Shown in pieces: positions 22,124-30,978 of a stretch of 37,089 bases of DNA. The stretch's first letter is position 1. The number at the start of each line of letters is the position of its first letter. A model generated the notes under the pieces. That model worked only from the letters and a program-made list of their open reading frames with translations, searched no databases and was not told where the DNA came from. A program made the translations under genes and the position numbers. Origin of the DNA: Anaerorudis sp964444915 (GTDB lineage Bacteria; Bacteroidota; Bacteroidia; Bacteroidales; Dysgonomonadaceae); assembly GCA_964444915.1 (NCBI GenBank), contig CAYUIY010000009.1:1-37089 (forward strand), in the 5' to 3' direction.

Positions 22124-23590
22124 ATGAATGAAGAAATGAACGAAGATGTGATTTGTGCTATATCCACCCCTCCCGGAATGGGGGCAATAGCTGTTGTTAG
22201 ACTATCGGGTGAAGGAGCAATTGCTCTCACCGACAGCATTTTCAAATCGCCGTCAGGGAAAAAACTGATATCACAACGGCCCAATACCGTGCACTTCGGA
22301 AGGATTTACGAAGGCGACGAGCTTATCGATGAAGTATTGGTCACCATTTTTCATGCACCTCATTCCTTTACGGGCGAAGAAAGTGTTGAAATTTCGTGCC
22401 ACGGATCGCTCTATATCCAACAGAAAATCGTTGAATTGCTCCTTTCGCACGGAGCACGTATGGCACAGCCGGGAGAGTTTACTCGACGTGCATTCCGAAG
22501 CGGAAAATTCGATTTAAGTCAGGCCGAAGCCGTAGCCGATCTGATTGCCTCCACATCGCAAGTTTCGCATCGGGTAGCAATGAATCAAATGCGCGGCGGA
22601 TTTGCACAACAACTGAACAAGTTGCGCGAAGAATTGCTACAGTTTGTTTCACTGATTGAGCTCGAACTCGATTTTTCGGAAGAAGATGTAGAATTTGCCG
22701 ACCGCCAACAACTCTATAAGCTGACAGAAAAAATTGAGAACGACATCGAAAAACTGGCCAACTCGTTCAAGTTGGGCAATGTCATCAAAAAGGGCATCCC
22801 CGTTGCCATCATCGGCGAAACCAATGCCGGAAAATCCACCTTGCTCAACGTACTCTTGAACGAAGAAAAAGCCATTGTGTCCGATATTCACGGCACCACA
22901 CGCGATACCATAGAAGATACGGTAAACATTGGTGGAATTTTGTTTCGCTTCATCGATACCGCAGGTATACGCCAAACCACCGATACACTCGAAAGCATCG
23001 GCATTGAGCGCACGTTCAAGAAAATTGAACAGGCTTTTATTGTTTTGTGGGTGATCGATTTGACATCACCGGAAGAAAGCCTCCGGCAAACAGCCGAAAC
23101 CCTTATCCCTAAGCTAAACAAAAAACAGGTCATTTTGCTTTTCAATAAAGCCGACCTCATCTCACCGGAAGAATCGAATCAAAAACAATCTTATCTCCCT
23201 TCTTTTCAAGAAGCAACGGATGATCTCTCGCCTCAAAAAGCGACCCAAAAACAGCACCTGCTGCCTGAATTAAAAGCAGAGCGGTTGTTTATTTCCGCAA
23301 AAACGCAACAAAACATCGACCAACTGCGCGCGCTCTTAGTGGAAATGGCACACATTCCGCAAATCGGCGAGAACGATGTCATCGTTACCAACCTCCGCCA
23401 CTACGAAGCACTAAAAAAAGCACTGGAAGCCATTCGTAGAGTAAAAAAAGGACTGAATGCAGGCATATCGAGCGACTTTCTCTCACAAGATATCCGCGAA
23501 TGTATGTTCTATCTCGGCGAAATTACCGGTCAGATAACCACCGACGAAATTCTAGGCAACATCTTCAGCCACTTCTGCATCGGAAAGTGA
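22124..23590 (+). CDS. mnmE: tRNA uridine-5-carboxymethylaminomethyl modification GTPase MnmE
   Basis: 488 residues. With MnmG it modifies wobble uridine 34 of several tRNAs. N-terminal folate-binding domain begins 'DVICAISTPPGMGAIAVVRL'; the inserted G domain has GETNAGKST (from 231), 'HGTTRDTIED', 'DTAGIRQ' and NKAD (341-344); the C-terminus ends in the obligatory CIGK (485-488), whose Cys is functionally required. It is about 30 residues longer than E. coli MnmE. The excess lies between NKAD and the 'FISAKT' G5 motif (50 residues from Asn341 to Ser391 against about 23 in E. coli) and includes a tandem 22-residue repeat. A second in-frame ATG at 22136 is possible. It starts 1 nt after the kinase gene. 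Confidence 0.96.
   Translation: MNEEMNEDVICAISTPPGMGAIAVVRLSGEGAIALTDSIFKSPSGKKLISQRPNTVHFGRIYEGDELIDEVLVTIFHAPHSFTGEESVEISCHGSLYIQQKIVELLLSHGARMAQPGEFTRRAFRSGKFDLSQAEAVADLIASTSQVSHRVAMNQMRGGFAQQLNKLREELLQFVSLIELELDFSEEDVEFADRQQLYKLTEKIENDIEKLANSFKLGNVIKKGIPVAIIGETNAGKSTLLNVLLNEEKAIVSDIHGTTRDTIEDTVNIGGILFRFIDTAGIRQTTDTLESIGIERTFKKIEQAFIVLWVIDLTSPEESLRQTAETLIPKLNKKQVILLFNKADLISPEESNQKQSYLPSFQEATDDLSPQKATQKQHLLPELKAERLFISAKTQQNIDQLRALLVEMAHIPQIGENDVIVTNLRHYEALKKALEAIRRVKKGLNAGISSDFLSQDIRECMFYLGEITGQITTDEILGNIFSHFCIGK
23162..23293 (+). repeat. Imperfect in-frame 66-bp tandem duplication within mnmE
   Basis: Unit 1 is 23162-23227 (from Ser347) and unit 2 is 23228-23293 (from Ser369). Aligned without gaps, the proteins SPEESNQKQSYLP and SPQKATQKQHLLP share Ser, Pro, Gln-Lys-Gln and Leu-Pro at the same positions. 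The DNA copies are diverged, so it is an old event. It lies in the loop before the G5 motif, just outside the nucleotide pocket. Confidence 0.6.
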
Positions 23591-23661
23591 AGAAAAGAAG
23601 AAAATTAAATCCACTAAAACTTATTTATACAGAATAACTTCCCAAATTTGAAGATTTTGTG

Positions 23662-23669
23662 TAATTTTG
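23662..23669 (+). promoter_or_regulatory. -7 promoter element of proS
   Basis: TAATTTTG fits TAnnTTTG, with predicted start near 23676 and a 29-nt leader to the ATG at 23705. It lies inside a longer in-frame reading that opens at 23648, arguing against that start. Confidence 0.5.
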
Positions 23670-23704
23670 CACCCTTAAAGAGAAAACAACGAGTAAACAA
23701 CAGT

Positions 23705-25186
23705 ATGGCAAAGGAATTGAAAGAACTTACCCCGCGAAGCGAAAATTACGCACAATGGTATAACGATTTGGTTATCAAAGCTAATTTGGCTGAAAATTCA
23801 GCTGTCAGAGGTTGCATGGTAATTAAACCCTATGGTTATGCAATCTGGGAAAAAATGCAACAGCAGCTCGACCGGATGTTTAAAGAAACGGGCCATGTGA
23901 ATGCTTATTTCCCGCTTTTTATTCCAAAATCATTTATGAGCAGGGAGGCCGAGCATGTGGAAGGTTTTGCCAAAGAGTGTGCTGTGGTGACGCATTACCG
24001 GTTGAAAAACGACCCCAAAGGAGATGGCTTGGTAGTGGATCCCGATGCAAAACTCGAAGAGGAACTGATCGTCCGCCCCACATCTGAAACCATTATCTGG
24101 AACACATACAAAAACTGGATACATTCGTATCGCGATTTGCCGCTGTTAATCAATCAATGGGCAAACGTGGTTCGCTGGGAGATGCGTACACGCCTTTTCT
24201 TGCGTACCACCGAATTTTTGTGGCAAGAAGGCCATACTGCCCATGCAACCCGAGAGGAGGCAGAAGAAGAAGCCAAAAAAATTCTGGGAATTTATACCGA
24301 ATTTGCCGAAAAATACATGGCTATGCCGGTTATAAAAGGGGTTAAGTCGGCCTCGGAACGGTTTGCCGGTGCCGAAGAAACCTATACCATCGAAGCCATG
24401 ATGCAAGATGGAAAAGCTTTGCAAGCCGGCACTTCACACTTTCTGGGGCAAAACTTTGCCAAAGCGTTTGACGTGCAGTTTACCGATCAGAACGGCAATC
24501 GCGATTATGTATGGGCTACCTCGTGGGGGGTTTCCACACGGTTGATCGGAGCCCTCATTATGTCGCACTCCGACGACAACGGGCTGGTTCTGCCCCCTAC
24601 TCTTGCACCCCTGCAAGTGGTGATTGTGCCGATATACAAAAACGAAGAGCAACTCCGGCAAATCGATGAAAAGGCCGAAAAAATAATGCAACGATTAAAA
24701 GCGTTGGGCATCAGTGTGAAGTACGATAACGCCGACAACAAAAAACCGGGATGGAAGTTCTCGGAATATGAATTGAAAGGCGTTCCGGTACGGTTGGCTA
24801 TGGGAGGACGCGATTTAGAGAATAACACGATAGAGGTTGCGCGTCGCGACACGCTGACCAAAGAAACCGTTTCTTGCGAAGGAATTGCCCATCGCGTGAA
24901 AAATCTTCTCGACGAGATTCAGCAAAACATTTTCCACAAAGCTTTCGATTTCAGGGCTTCACAGATACGCGAAGTAAATTCGTACGACGAGTTTAAAGTG
25001 GAAATCGAAAAAGGCGGTTTCCTACTTTGCCATTGGGACGGCACCCCGGAAACAGAGGAGCTCGTAAAAAACGAAACCAAAGCCACCATCCGATGCATTC
25101 CCTTGGAAGGAGATAAGACACCCGGTAAATGCATGGTTACAGGAAAACCCTCAGCTCAACGAGTCGTTTTTGCCCGGGCTTATTAA
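23705..25186 (+). CDS. proS: Prolyl-tRNA synthetase (short, archaeal/eukaryote-like ProS3 type)
   Basis: 493 residues. Class II motifs are present: motif 1/2 region 'ANVVRWEMRTRLFLRTTEFLW' as part of the core, 'RPTSETIIWNTY' and 'QEGHTAHAT', and motif 3 'SWGVSTRLIGALIM'. The anticodon-binding domain follows ('VVIVPIYKNEEQLRQ') and the protein ends in Tyr ('VVFARAY'), a conserved terminal residue in this subtype. It lacks the INS editing domain of the long bacterial form. Start 23705 (MAKELKEL) is chosen because the longer frame would begin upstream of the promoter and add 19 unrelated residues. It has its own promoter 115 nt after mnmE and converges on ugd (32-nt gap). Confidence 0.96.
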   Translation: MAKELKELTPRSENYAQWYNDLVIKANLAENSAVRGCMVIKPYGYAIWEKMQQQLDRMFKETGHVNAYFPLFIPKSFMSREAEHVEGFAKECAVVTHYRLKNDPKGDGLVVDPDAKLEEELIVRPTSETIIWNTYKNWIHSYRDLPLLINQWANVVRWEMRTRLFLRTTEFLWQEGHTAHATREEAEEEAKKILGIYTEFAEKYMAMPVIKGVKSASERFAGAEETYTIEAMMQDGKALQAGTSHFLGQNFAKAFDVQFTDQNGNRDYVWATSWGVSTRLIGALIMSHSDDNGLVLPPTLAPLQVVIVPIYKNEEQLRQIDEKAEKIMQRLKALGISVKYDNADNKKPGWKFSEYELKGVPVRLAMGGRDLENNTIEVARRDTLTKETVSCEGIAHRVKNLLDEIQQNIFHKAFDFRASQIREVNSYDEFKVEIEKGGFLLCHWDGTPETEELVKNETKATIRCIPLEGDKTPGKCMVTGKPSAQRVVFARAY

Positions 25187-25218
25187 AGGTTCATTTCGGC
25201 AATAAAGACGCATTAAAT

Positions 25219-26538
25219 TTATTTTTGTCCTATCCCGCGGTATTCAAATCCGTAAGATTCAAGTTCTTCGCGATTGTAAATGTTCCTTCCGTCCACCACA
25301 AGGTGATGGTTCATAATTTTTCGCAAAATCCTCCAATTGGGCAAACGAAACTCTTTCCACTCCGTGGGCACAATCAAAGCATCGGCATCATTGGCAGCAT
25401 CGTAAATATCGTTGGCATAGTAAATGCTCTCGCCCAAATAACGTTTGGCCTCGTTCATCGCTGCCGGATCATAAGCGCGCACATTCACACCGGCATCCAA
25501 CAAACTGCGAATCAGGGTCAATGAAGGTGCTTCGCGCATATCGTCCGTTTCGGGTTTGAACGACAATCCCCACACTGCTGTTGTTTTTCCTTTTACATCG
25601 CCTTGAAAATAATCATTGAATTTCTGAAACAGAATGGTTTTCTGCCGATTGTTTACCTCTTCAACGGCCTTAAGCACATTCATTTCATAACCCACATTCT
25701 CGGCTACCTTAATAAGGGCACGGATGTCTTTCGGGAAACAACTTCCCCCATAGCCACAACCGGGATAAAGAAATTTCTTTCCGATACGGGAATCACTCCC
25801 CATCCCCCGACGCACCATATTGACATCGGCACCTACCCGTTCGCACAGGTTAGCAATATCGTTCATAAAACTAATACGTGTGGCAAGCATAGCATTGGAA
25901 GCATATTTAGTCATTTCGGACGACAAAATATCCATGAATATCACCCGAAAATTGCTCAGAAGAAACGGACGATAAAGTTTACTCATCAATTCCTTTGCCC
26001 GTTCGGTTTCCACACCAACCACTACCCTGTCGGGGCTCATAAAATCTTCTACAGCGGCACCTTCTTTCAAAAATTCGGGGTTGGAAGCCACATCAAATTC
26101 AAGATCCGATAAGCCGCGATCATCTAAGCGTTTACGAATCAACTCTTTTATTCGATAAGTAGTTCCTACCGGAACCGTACTTTTCGTCACAATCAACACA
26201 TAACGAGAAAGGTTATCAGCAATGGTTTTTGCCACTTCAAAAACGGCAGACAAATCCGCATTTCCCATCTCATCGGAAGGTGTTCCCACAGCAATAAAAA
26301 CCATATCCATATCATTCAAAACTGACGGCAAATCGGTAGTAAAATGCAACCGATCGGCATCGTAGTTGCGCTGAACGATATTGGTCAGCCCGGGTTCATA
26401 AATAGGAATGACTCCGTTTTTCAATCCTTCAATCTTTTCTGCGTTAATGTCCACGCAAAATACGTTGACTCCCATTTCGGCAAAACATGCACCCGAAACC
26501 AAGCCAACATAACCGGTACCTACAATTGCAATATTCAT
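25219..26538 (-). CDS. ugd: UDP-glucose 6-dehydrogenase
   Basis: 439 residues. Oxidises UDP-glucose to UDP-glucuronate with two NAD+. N-terminal Rossmann motif 'IAIVGTGYVGLVSGACFAEMG', substrate loop 'NPEFLKEGAAVEDFM', catalytic Cys267 in GGSCFPKD, and C-terminal 'GLSFKPETDDMREAPS'. A close relative, UDP-N-acetylmannosamine dehydrogenase, usually has a different active-site neighbourhood, so the UDP-glucose assignment is favoured. It starts 1 nt after the stop of the permease gene, so it is the last gene of a minus-strand operon. The product feeds capsule or exopolysaccharide synthesis; no capsule genes are within the window. Confidence 0.94.
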   Translation of the reverse strand: MNIAIVGTGYVGLVSGACFAEMGVNVFCVDINAEKIEGLKNGVIPIYEPGLTNIVQRNYDADRLHFTTDLPSVLNDMDMVFIAVGTPSDEMGNADLSAVFEVAKTIADNLSRYVLIVTKSTVPVGTTYRIKELIRKRLDDRGLSDLEFDVASNPEFLKEGAAVEDFMSPDRVVVGVETERAKELMSKLYRPFLLSNFRVIFMDILSSEMTKYASNAMLATRISFMNDIANLCERVGADVNMVRRGMGSDSRIGKKFLYPGCGYGGSCFPKDIRALIKVAENVGYEMNVLKAVEEVNNRQKTILFQKFNDYFQGDVKGKTTAVWGLSFKPETDDMREAPSLTLIRSLLDAGVNVRAYDPAAMNEAKRYLGESIYYANDIYDAANDADALIVPTEWKEFRLPNWRILRKIMNHHLVVDGRNIYNREELESYGFEYRGIGQK

Positions 26539-26539
26539 A

Positions 26540-27769
26540 TTATACTGTCGTTTTTAAATATTTCTTCAAATTTCGTATCGGATAAAGAATAGTGAGAAAA
26601 CTAATGATGCTCACAGAAACAAAAACAATGAGAATATCCGTTGCTTTCACCACAACCGGATAGGCTTCCACAATGTAAGCTCCCGGCGTATCGCCAAGAC
26701 GCAGCAAGCCAAAATATTGTTGAACCAAACACAAAATCAGACCGATAACAATACCGGAAACAATTCCAAAAAAAGCGATAAGCCATCCTTCATACAGAAA
26801 AATACGCAAAATCAGCTGATCGGATGCCCCCATATTACGAAAACTGCGAATATCCTCCCTCTTTTCCACAATCAGCATGGAGAGTGATCCCGCTACATTG
26901 AAAACCGCTATTAAAAGGATAAAAGCAAGGATTAAAAACGTTACCCATTTTTCGATCTGAAGCATATTGTACGACTCTTTTTGCTGTTCGTATCGATCTT
27001 CAACCACGTATTGATCGCCTAATATACGACAAATTTTTTCTTTTACCTCTTTTACAGAAGCCCCCGGTTTTAATTTGATATCGAGCGACGACACTTCTGT
27101 GTCGTATTGAAAAAGCTCTCGGGCCAATTCAATGGGTATAATGACCATATTTTCATCGTATTCGGGCTGATTCAGGCTAAATACTCCTCCAATCTGAACA
27201 GCTTCCATTATAAATGCACCTGCAGGATTGGCCAAGTTCACCTGCACGTTGCGTTTAGGAGCATAAATAAAAATGGGTTGAACAAATCCGGCACGCGCTC
27301 CCAACGTAACAGCCAAGCCTGCTCCAAGCGTAATATAATCAACAGGCCCTTCACGCAGTTGGAAAGAACCATCAATAATCAGCTTTTCCATCTCAGCAAG
27401 GTATTTAAAATCCTCCGAAACTCCTTTCACTAAAACCGGCGCCTGTCGATCTTCATATACTATCAACGCATTTTCTTCCAGCGATTCCGATATCAGATCA
27501 ATCTCGCCCAACGACAATATTTTATCGAACTCAGACGTGTGGTAATCAAAAACCTTGCCTTCCTTTATGGTGATTTTCAAGTCGGGGTCGAAAGCGCTAA
27601 ACATGCCTTCTACAATGCTTCCGAAACCGTTGAAAACCGACAACACACACACCATAGCCATTGTGGCTACAGCAATGCCGATCACCGATATCAATGAGAT
27701 AACATTGATGGCGTTATGCGATTTCTTTGAAAATAAATACCTTCGTGCAACAAAAAACGGAAGATTCAA
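26540..27769 (-). CDS. FtsX-like ABC permease, LolC/LolE family
   Basis: 409 residues, the normal length. Topology is MacB/LolC-like: an N-terminal membrane segment at about 20-50 ('ISLISVIGIAVATMAMVCVL'), a large periplasmic domain (about 55-265), then three helices near 275-300, 320-350 and 370-400. In LolCDE it extracts lipoproteins from the inner membrane for delivery to the outer membrane, powered by the LolD ATPase. LolD is not adjacent. The gene is 12 nt downstream of rbfA and 1 nt upstream of ugd. Bacteroidota often carry one or two such permeases, so whether this acts as LolC, LolE or both is not settled. Confidence 0.9.
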   Translation of the reverse strand: MNLPFFVARRYLFSKKSHNAINVISLISVIGIAVATMAMVCVLSVFNGFGSIVEGMFSAFDPDLKITIKEGKVFDYHTSEFDKILSLGEIDLISESLEENALIVYEDRQAPVLVKGVSEDFKYLAEMEKLIIDGSFQLREGPVDYITLGAGLAVTLGARAGFVQPIFIYAPKRNVQVNLANPAGAFIMEAVQIGGVFSLNQPEYDENMVIIPIELARELFQYDTEVSSLDIKLKPGASVKEVKEKICRILGDQYVVEDRYEQQKESYNMLQIEKWVTFLILAFILLIAVFNVAGSLSMLIVEKREDIRSFRNMGASDQLILRIFLYEGWLIAFFGIVSGIVIGLILCLVQQYFGLLRLGDTPGAYIVEAYPVVVKATDILIVFVSVSIISFLTILYPIRNLKKYLKTTV

Positions 27770-27781
27770 TACCGACTTGCT

Positions 27782-28120
27782 TTATTCGTTTTTTAACAAT
27801 TTATCGATTTTCTCGATATAATCGAGTGAGTCATCGAGATGAAATATCAACTCCGGCACAATTCGCAACTGTTTCCCGATGCGCGTACCAAGGTCATAAC
27901 GTATAGACTTAACGTTTTCCGTGATATTTTTCAGCAACTCTTCGGCTTTTTCCGGAGGAAAAATACTCAAATAAACATGAGCAACACTTAAATCGGGCGA
28001 TACGCGCACATGAGTCACCGAAATAATTACGCCTTTTGTTTTTCGCGTCTCCTCCAAAAAGAGTTCACTCAACTCTTTCTGTATTAAACGATTTATTTTT
28101 TGTTCTCTGTTTGGTTTCAT
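27782..28120 (-). CDS. rbfA: 30S ribosome-binding factor A
   Basis: 112 residues, typical length. KH-type fold with the family landmarks 'RINRLIQKELSELF'-like first helix, 'VIISVTHVRVSPDLSVAHVYLS' and the closing 'RIVPELIFHLDDSLDY'. Assists late 30S maturation at the 5' end of 16S rRNA. 12 nt upstream of the FtsX-like gene and 6 nt downstream of the O-methyltransferase gene, so it is mid-operon. Confidence 0.95.
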   Translation of the reverse strand: MKPNREQKINRLIQKELSELFLEETRKTKGVIISVTHVRVSPDLSVAHVYLSIFPPEKAEELLKNITENVKSIRYDLGTRIGKQLRIVPELIFHLDDSLDYIEKIDKLLKNE

Positions 28121-28126
28121 ATCTTT

Positions 28127-28771
28127 TTATTTTTTTCGAATGAGGGTCAATCCATCCCTAATAGGAAGCATCACTTTTTCCACTCGATCGTCATTTGCCA
28201 ACTTATCGTTAAATTCTAAAATCCCTTTCGTCTGAGGATCCCGATTCTGATTTTCTGCCAGCACTTTGCCGTTCCAAAGCGTGTTATCTACAAAGATAAA
28301 TCCTCCCGGGCGTACTTTCGGAAATACTGTCTCAAAATATTCCCAATATTTTCGTTTATCAGCATCAATAAACACCAAATCGAAAAAATTATCCTTAAAT
28401 GTAGGAATAATATCTAATGCATCACCGATGTGAAGAGATATTTTTTCTTTTTGTTCCGATTGATCGAGGTATTTTCGGATAAAATCTTCCATTTCATCGT
28501 CGATCTCAATTGTATAAAGATGCCCCTCCTCGGGCAATCCTTCAGCCAGACAGATAGCAGAATAGCCGGTATAGGTTCCTATTTCCAAAATGCGTGTGGG
28601 ACATATCATGCGCACAAACATCTTTAGCAGTCGACCTTGCAAATGACCGGCTATCATGCGTGGACGCAGTAAATGCAGATGAGCATCACGTCGGAGTTTT
28701 TTCAACAAATCGGGTTCGGGATCAGAATGTGAAAGTATATATTCTTTTATATATTCCTCACTTACATCCAT
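28127..28771 (-). CDS. Class I SAM-dependent O-methyltransferase (possibly TrmR-like tRNA methyltransferase)
   Basis: 214 residues of the caffeoyl-CoA O-methyltransferase-like family (methyltransferase 3). SAM-binding motif I is 'ILEIGTYTGYSAICLAEGL', the acidic loop is 'YTIEIDDEM', and the metal-binding region 'LVFIDADKRKYWEYFE' followed by 'FVDNTLWNGKV' is intact. Bacterial members include B. subtilis TrmR, which methylates 5-hydroxyuridine in tRNA; the neighbourhood with rbfA would suit an RNA-related role, but that is inference. The order aroQ-pyk-this gene-rbfA is common in Bacteroidales. Confidence 0.88.
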   Translation of the reverse strand: MDVSEEYIKEYILSHSDPEPDLLKKLRRDAHLHLLRPRMIAGHLQGRLLKMFVRMICPTRILEIGTYTGYSAICLAEGLPEEGHLYTIEIDDEMEDFIRKYLDQSEQKEKISLHIGDALDIIPTFKDNFFDLVFIDADKRKYWEYFETVFPKVRPGGFIFVDNTLWNGKVLAENQNRDPQTKGILEFNDKLANDDRVEKVMLPIRDGLTLIRKK

Positions 28772-28830
28772 TATGCATACCTATGCTTTAAAAAAATTAT
28801 TAACGTACTTATACCAAACAACGCTATTAT

Positions 28831-30309
28831 TTATTTTTCTGTTGTGAAATCGGGTAAATAATAATTCTCTGTAGCTTGAAGAATCTTCCATGCCTCGTTA
28901 ATATCGATATAAGTTGTTCCTCCCTTTTCACCAAAACTTCCACCCAAATAGGCTACCCTGTCTTCGGGTTTAATCATGCCACTCTCCATCAATTTTTTTA
29001 CGGCATTAACGTAATATGCTCTTCGGCTCTCTTTCATATTATCAGCACCACCTCCCGGTTGATATTCGGCCCATATGCCATATGACAATGAGAGTTCGCG
29101 TGCCAAACGCTCGCTCGTTGTTACTGCAAAAACCGGACTTCTACCCCGAAATGCCGCCAATATACGCGCTGTACGACCGCTATGACTGTCGGTAATAATT
29201 GCTTTTGTATTTAATTTTACCGCCGATTTCACCGCTTGTTCGGCAAGGTATGAAGTAACGTCATAGGCTTCCTCGGAATCGTAAAGTATAGGGATATAGT
29301 TTTCTTCCAGTTTCGTTTTTTCGGCCTCGTGCGATACCTTTGTCATGGTGCGCACCGCTTCAATGGGATATTTACCGTGAGCCGTTTCGCCACTAAGCAT
29401 CATAGCATCTGTGCTACAAAAAACGGCATTGGCAATATCTGTGATTTCAGCACGCGTAGGGCGTGGATTTTCGATCATCGAATGCAGCATCTGCGTTGCC
29501 ACAATAACGGGTTTTTGATGGTGAATAGCTTTACGAATCAATATGCGTTGAATACCGGGAATCTTTTCCTGAGGCACTTCAATACCTAAATCGCCCCGAG
29601 CAACCATAATTCCATAGGCCACCTCCAAAATTTCGTCAGCATTATCCACTCCCTCCTGATTTTCAATTTTAGCAATAATTTTAATAGGGCTGTTATATTC
29701 ATCGAGTATTTTTTGTACAGCCATTACATCTTCTCTGTTTCGTACAAATGAATGGGCAATAAAATCGATATCGCTTTCAACAGCAAGACGAATAAATCTG
29801 CGGTCGCGTTCGGTTATTGTCGGGAGATTGATGCGGACTCCCGGAATATTCACACTCTTTCGGCTTCCCACAACACCATCGTTTTTCACTCTACACAATA
29901 CATAATCGGGGTGAACCTCCTCCACTTTTAGATCGATTTCACCATCGTCAATCAAAATATCCTCTCCCGCCTGCATCTCTTTGGCAATATCGGGGTAAGA
30001 AACATAAATCACCTCACGCGAAGAAACACCATTGGGATTGCCAGCAATACGAATAAGATCGCCTGCATACAATTCTATCGGCGCTTCAACTATTGTCGTC
30101 CTGATTTCAGGTCCTTTGGTATCGAGCAACAAAGCAATGCGATTGGAGACTGCTCGAACATTATTGACAATTTTTAAAAATCCCTCTTCATTCAAATGTG
30201 CTGAATTCATCCGCACCACATCCATTCCTTCATTAAAAAGCTGTTGAATGAAAGAAATATCGCACCGTTGATCGGAAATGGTGGCTATAATTTTTGTATG
30301 TTTATGCAT
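28831..30309 (-). CDS. pyk: Pyruvate kinase
   Basis: 492 residues from the ATG at 30309. Converts phosphoenolpyruvate and ADP to pyruvate and ATP. The start MHKHTKIIATISDQR fits the family; a longer open frame reaching 30459 overlaps aroQ and adds an unrelated hydrophobic leader. Key motifs: 'GMDVVRMNSAH', 'LLDTKGPEIRT', 'IIAKIENQEG' with the catalytic Lys, 'IMVARGDLGIEVP', and 'TRAEITDIANAV' with the signature Thr. Domain C ends 'YLGGSFGEKGGTTYI'. It lies 79 nt downstream of aroQ and 59 nt upstream of the O-methyltransferase gene. Confidence 0.96.
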   Translation of the reverse strand: MHKHTKIIATISDQRCDISFIQQLFNEGMDVVRMNSAHLNEEGFLKIVNNVRAVSNRIALLLDTKGPEIRTTIVEAPIELYAGDLIRIAGNPNGVSSREVIYVSYPDIAKEMQAGEDILIDDGEIDLKVEEVHPDYVLCRVKNDGVVGSRKSVNIPGVRINLPTITERDRRFIRLAVESDIDFIAHSFVRNREDVMAVQKILDEYNSPIKIIAKIENQEGVDNADEILEVAYGIMVARGDLGIEVPQEKIPGIQRILIRKAIHHQKPVIVATQMLHSMIENPRPTRAEITDIANAVFCSTDAMMLSGETAHGKYPIEAVRTMTKVSHEAEKTKLEENYIPILYDSEEAYDVTSYLAEQAVKSAVKLNTKAIITDSHSGRTARILAAFRGRSPVFAVTTSERLARELSLSYGIWAEYQPGGGADNMKESRRAYYVNAVKKLMESGMIKPEDRVAYLGGSFGEKGGTTYIDINEAWKILQATENYYLPDFTTEK

Positions 30310-30388
30310 ATTCTTCTTTTTTTTGTCGTGTTCTTTTTTCTTGTATAAAATAGACAAAACGAGAAATCTATTGAAATAAAAATGCCCG

Positions 30389-30820
30389 TTATGACTTTTT
30401 GTTTTTACCTGTAAGCGCTTCAATAGCCAAACGATAAGAATCGAGACCAAAACCAACAATCACTCCCCTGCATACGGAAGAAATCATTGACCGATGACGA
30501 AATTCTTCACGGGCAAAAACATTGGATACATGTACCTCGACTACCGGTGCAGGAACGGCCTTAATGGCATCGCGAATAGCCACGGAAGTGTGCGTATAAC
30601 CTGCAGCATTCAGCACAATACCGTCGCAGCCAAAACCTGCTTCCTGGATTTTATTAATGATTTCTCCTTCGATATTGGATTGAAAATATTCGAGTTCAAC
30701 ATCAGAAAAAATCTCTTGCAATTGAGTAAAATACTCTGCAAAGGAAATGTTGCCATATATGTTGGGTTCGCGCACACCGAGCAAATTCAGGTTGGGACCG
30801 TTAATGATTTGAATTTTCAT
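30389..30820 (-). CDS. aroQ: 3-dehydroquinate dehydratase, type II
   Basis: 143 residues. Shikimate-pathway enzyme. Typical opening MKIQIINGPNLNLLGVREP with the active-site Arg and Tyr (IYGN), 'IVLNAAGYTHTSVAIRDA', and 'VEVHVSNVFAREEFRHRS' containing the catalytic His. A longer frame begins at a TTG at 30844, inside the promoter element 30842-30849, so the ATG at 30820 is used; the leader is then about 15 nt. First gene of the long minus-strand operon that ends in ugd. Confidence 0.96.
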   Translation of the reverse strand: MKIQIINGPNLNLLGVREPNIYGNISFAEYFTQLQEIFSDVELEYFQSNIEGEIINKIQEAGFGCDGIVLNAAGYTHTSVAIRDAIKAVPAPVVEVHVSNVFAREEFRHRSMISSVCRGVIVGFGLDSYRLAIEALTGKNKKS

Positions 30821-30841
30821 CCTTTCACTTCTTTTTTCAGA

Positions 30842-30875
30842 CAAAGATACAATTTTACCACCTATTCATCTCAAA
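30842..30875 (-). promoter_or_regulatory. Promoter of the aroQ-pyk-rbfA-ugd operon
   Basis: Minus-strand TTTG (30872-30875) and TATCTTTG (30842-30849) are 22 nt apart, a near-ideal Bacteroidota -33/-7 pair. Predicted transcription start is near 30835. Confidence 0.65.
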
Positions 30876-30978
30876 CATACTTTATTTTTTTGGGTCAGCA
30901 ATAAAATTAGTCTACCATCTGAACTATCATTGCGGTAAATACGTTATTATAGAATCGGAACTCAAAATTTTAAAAAAA

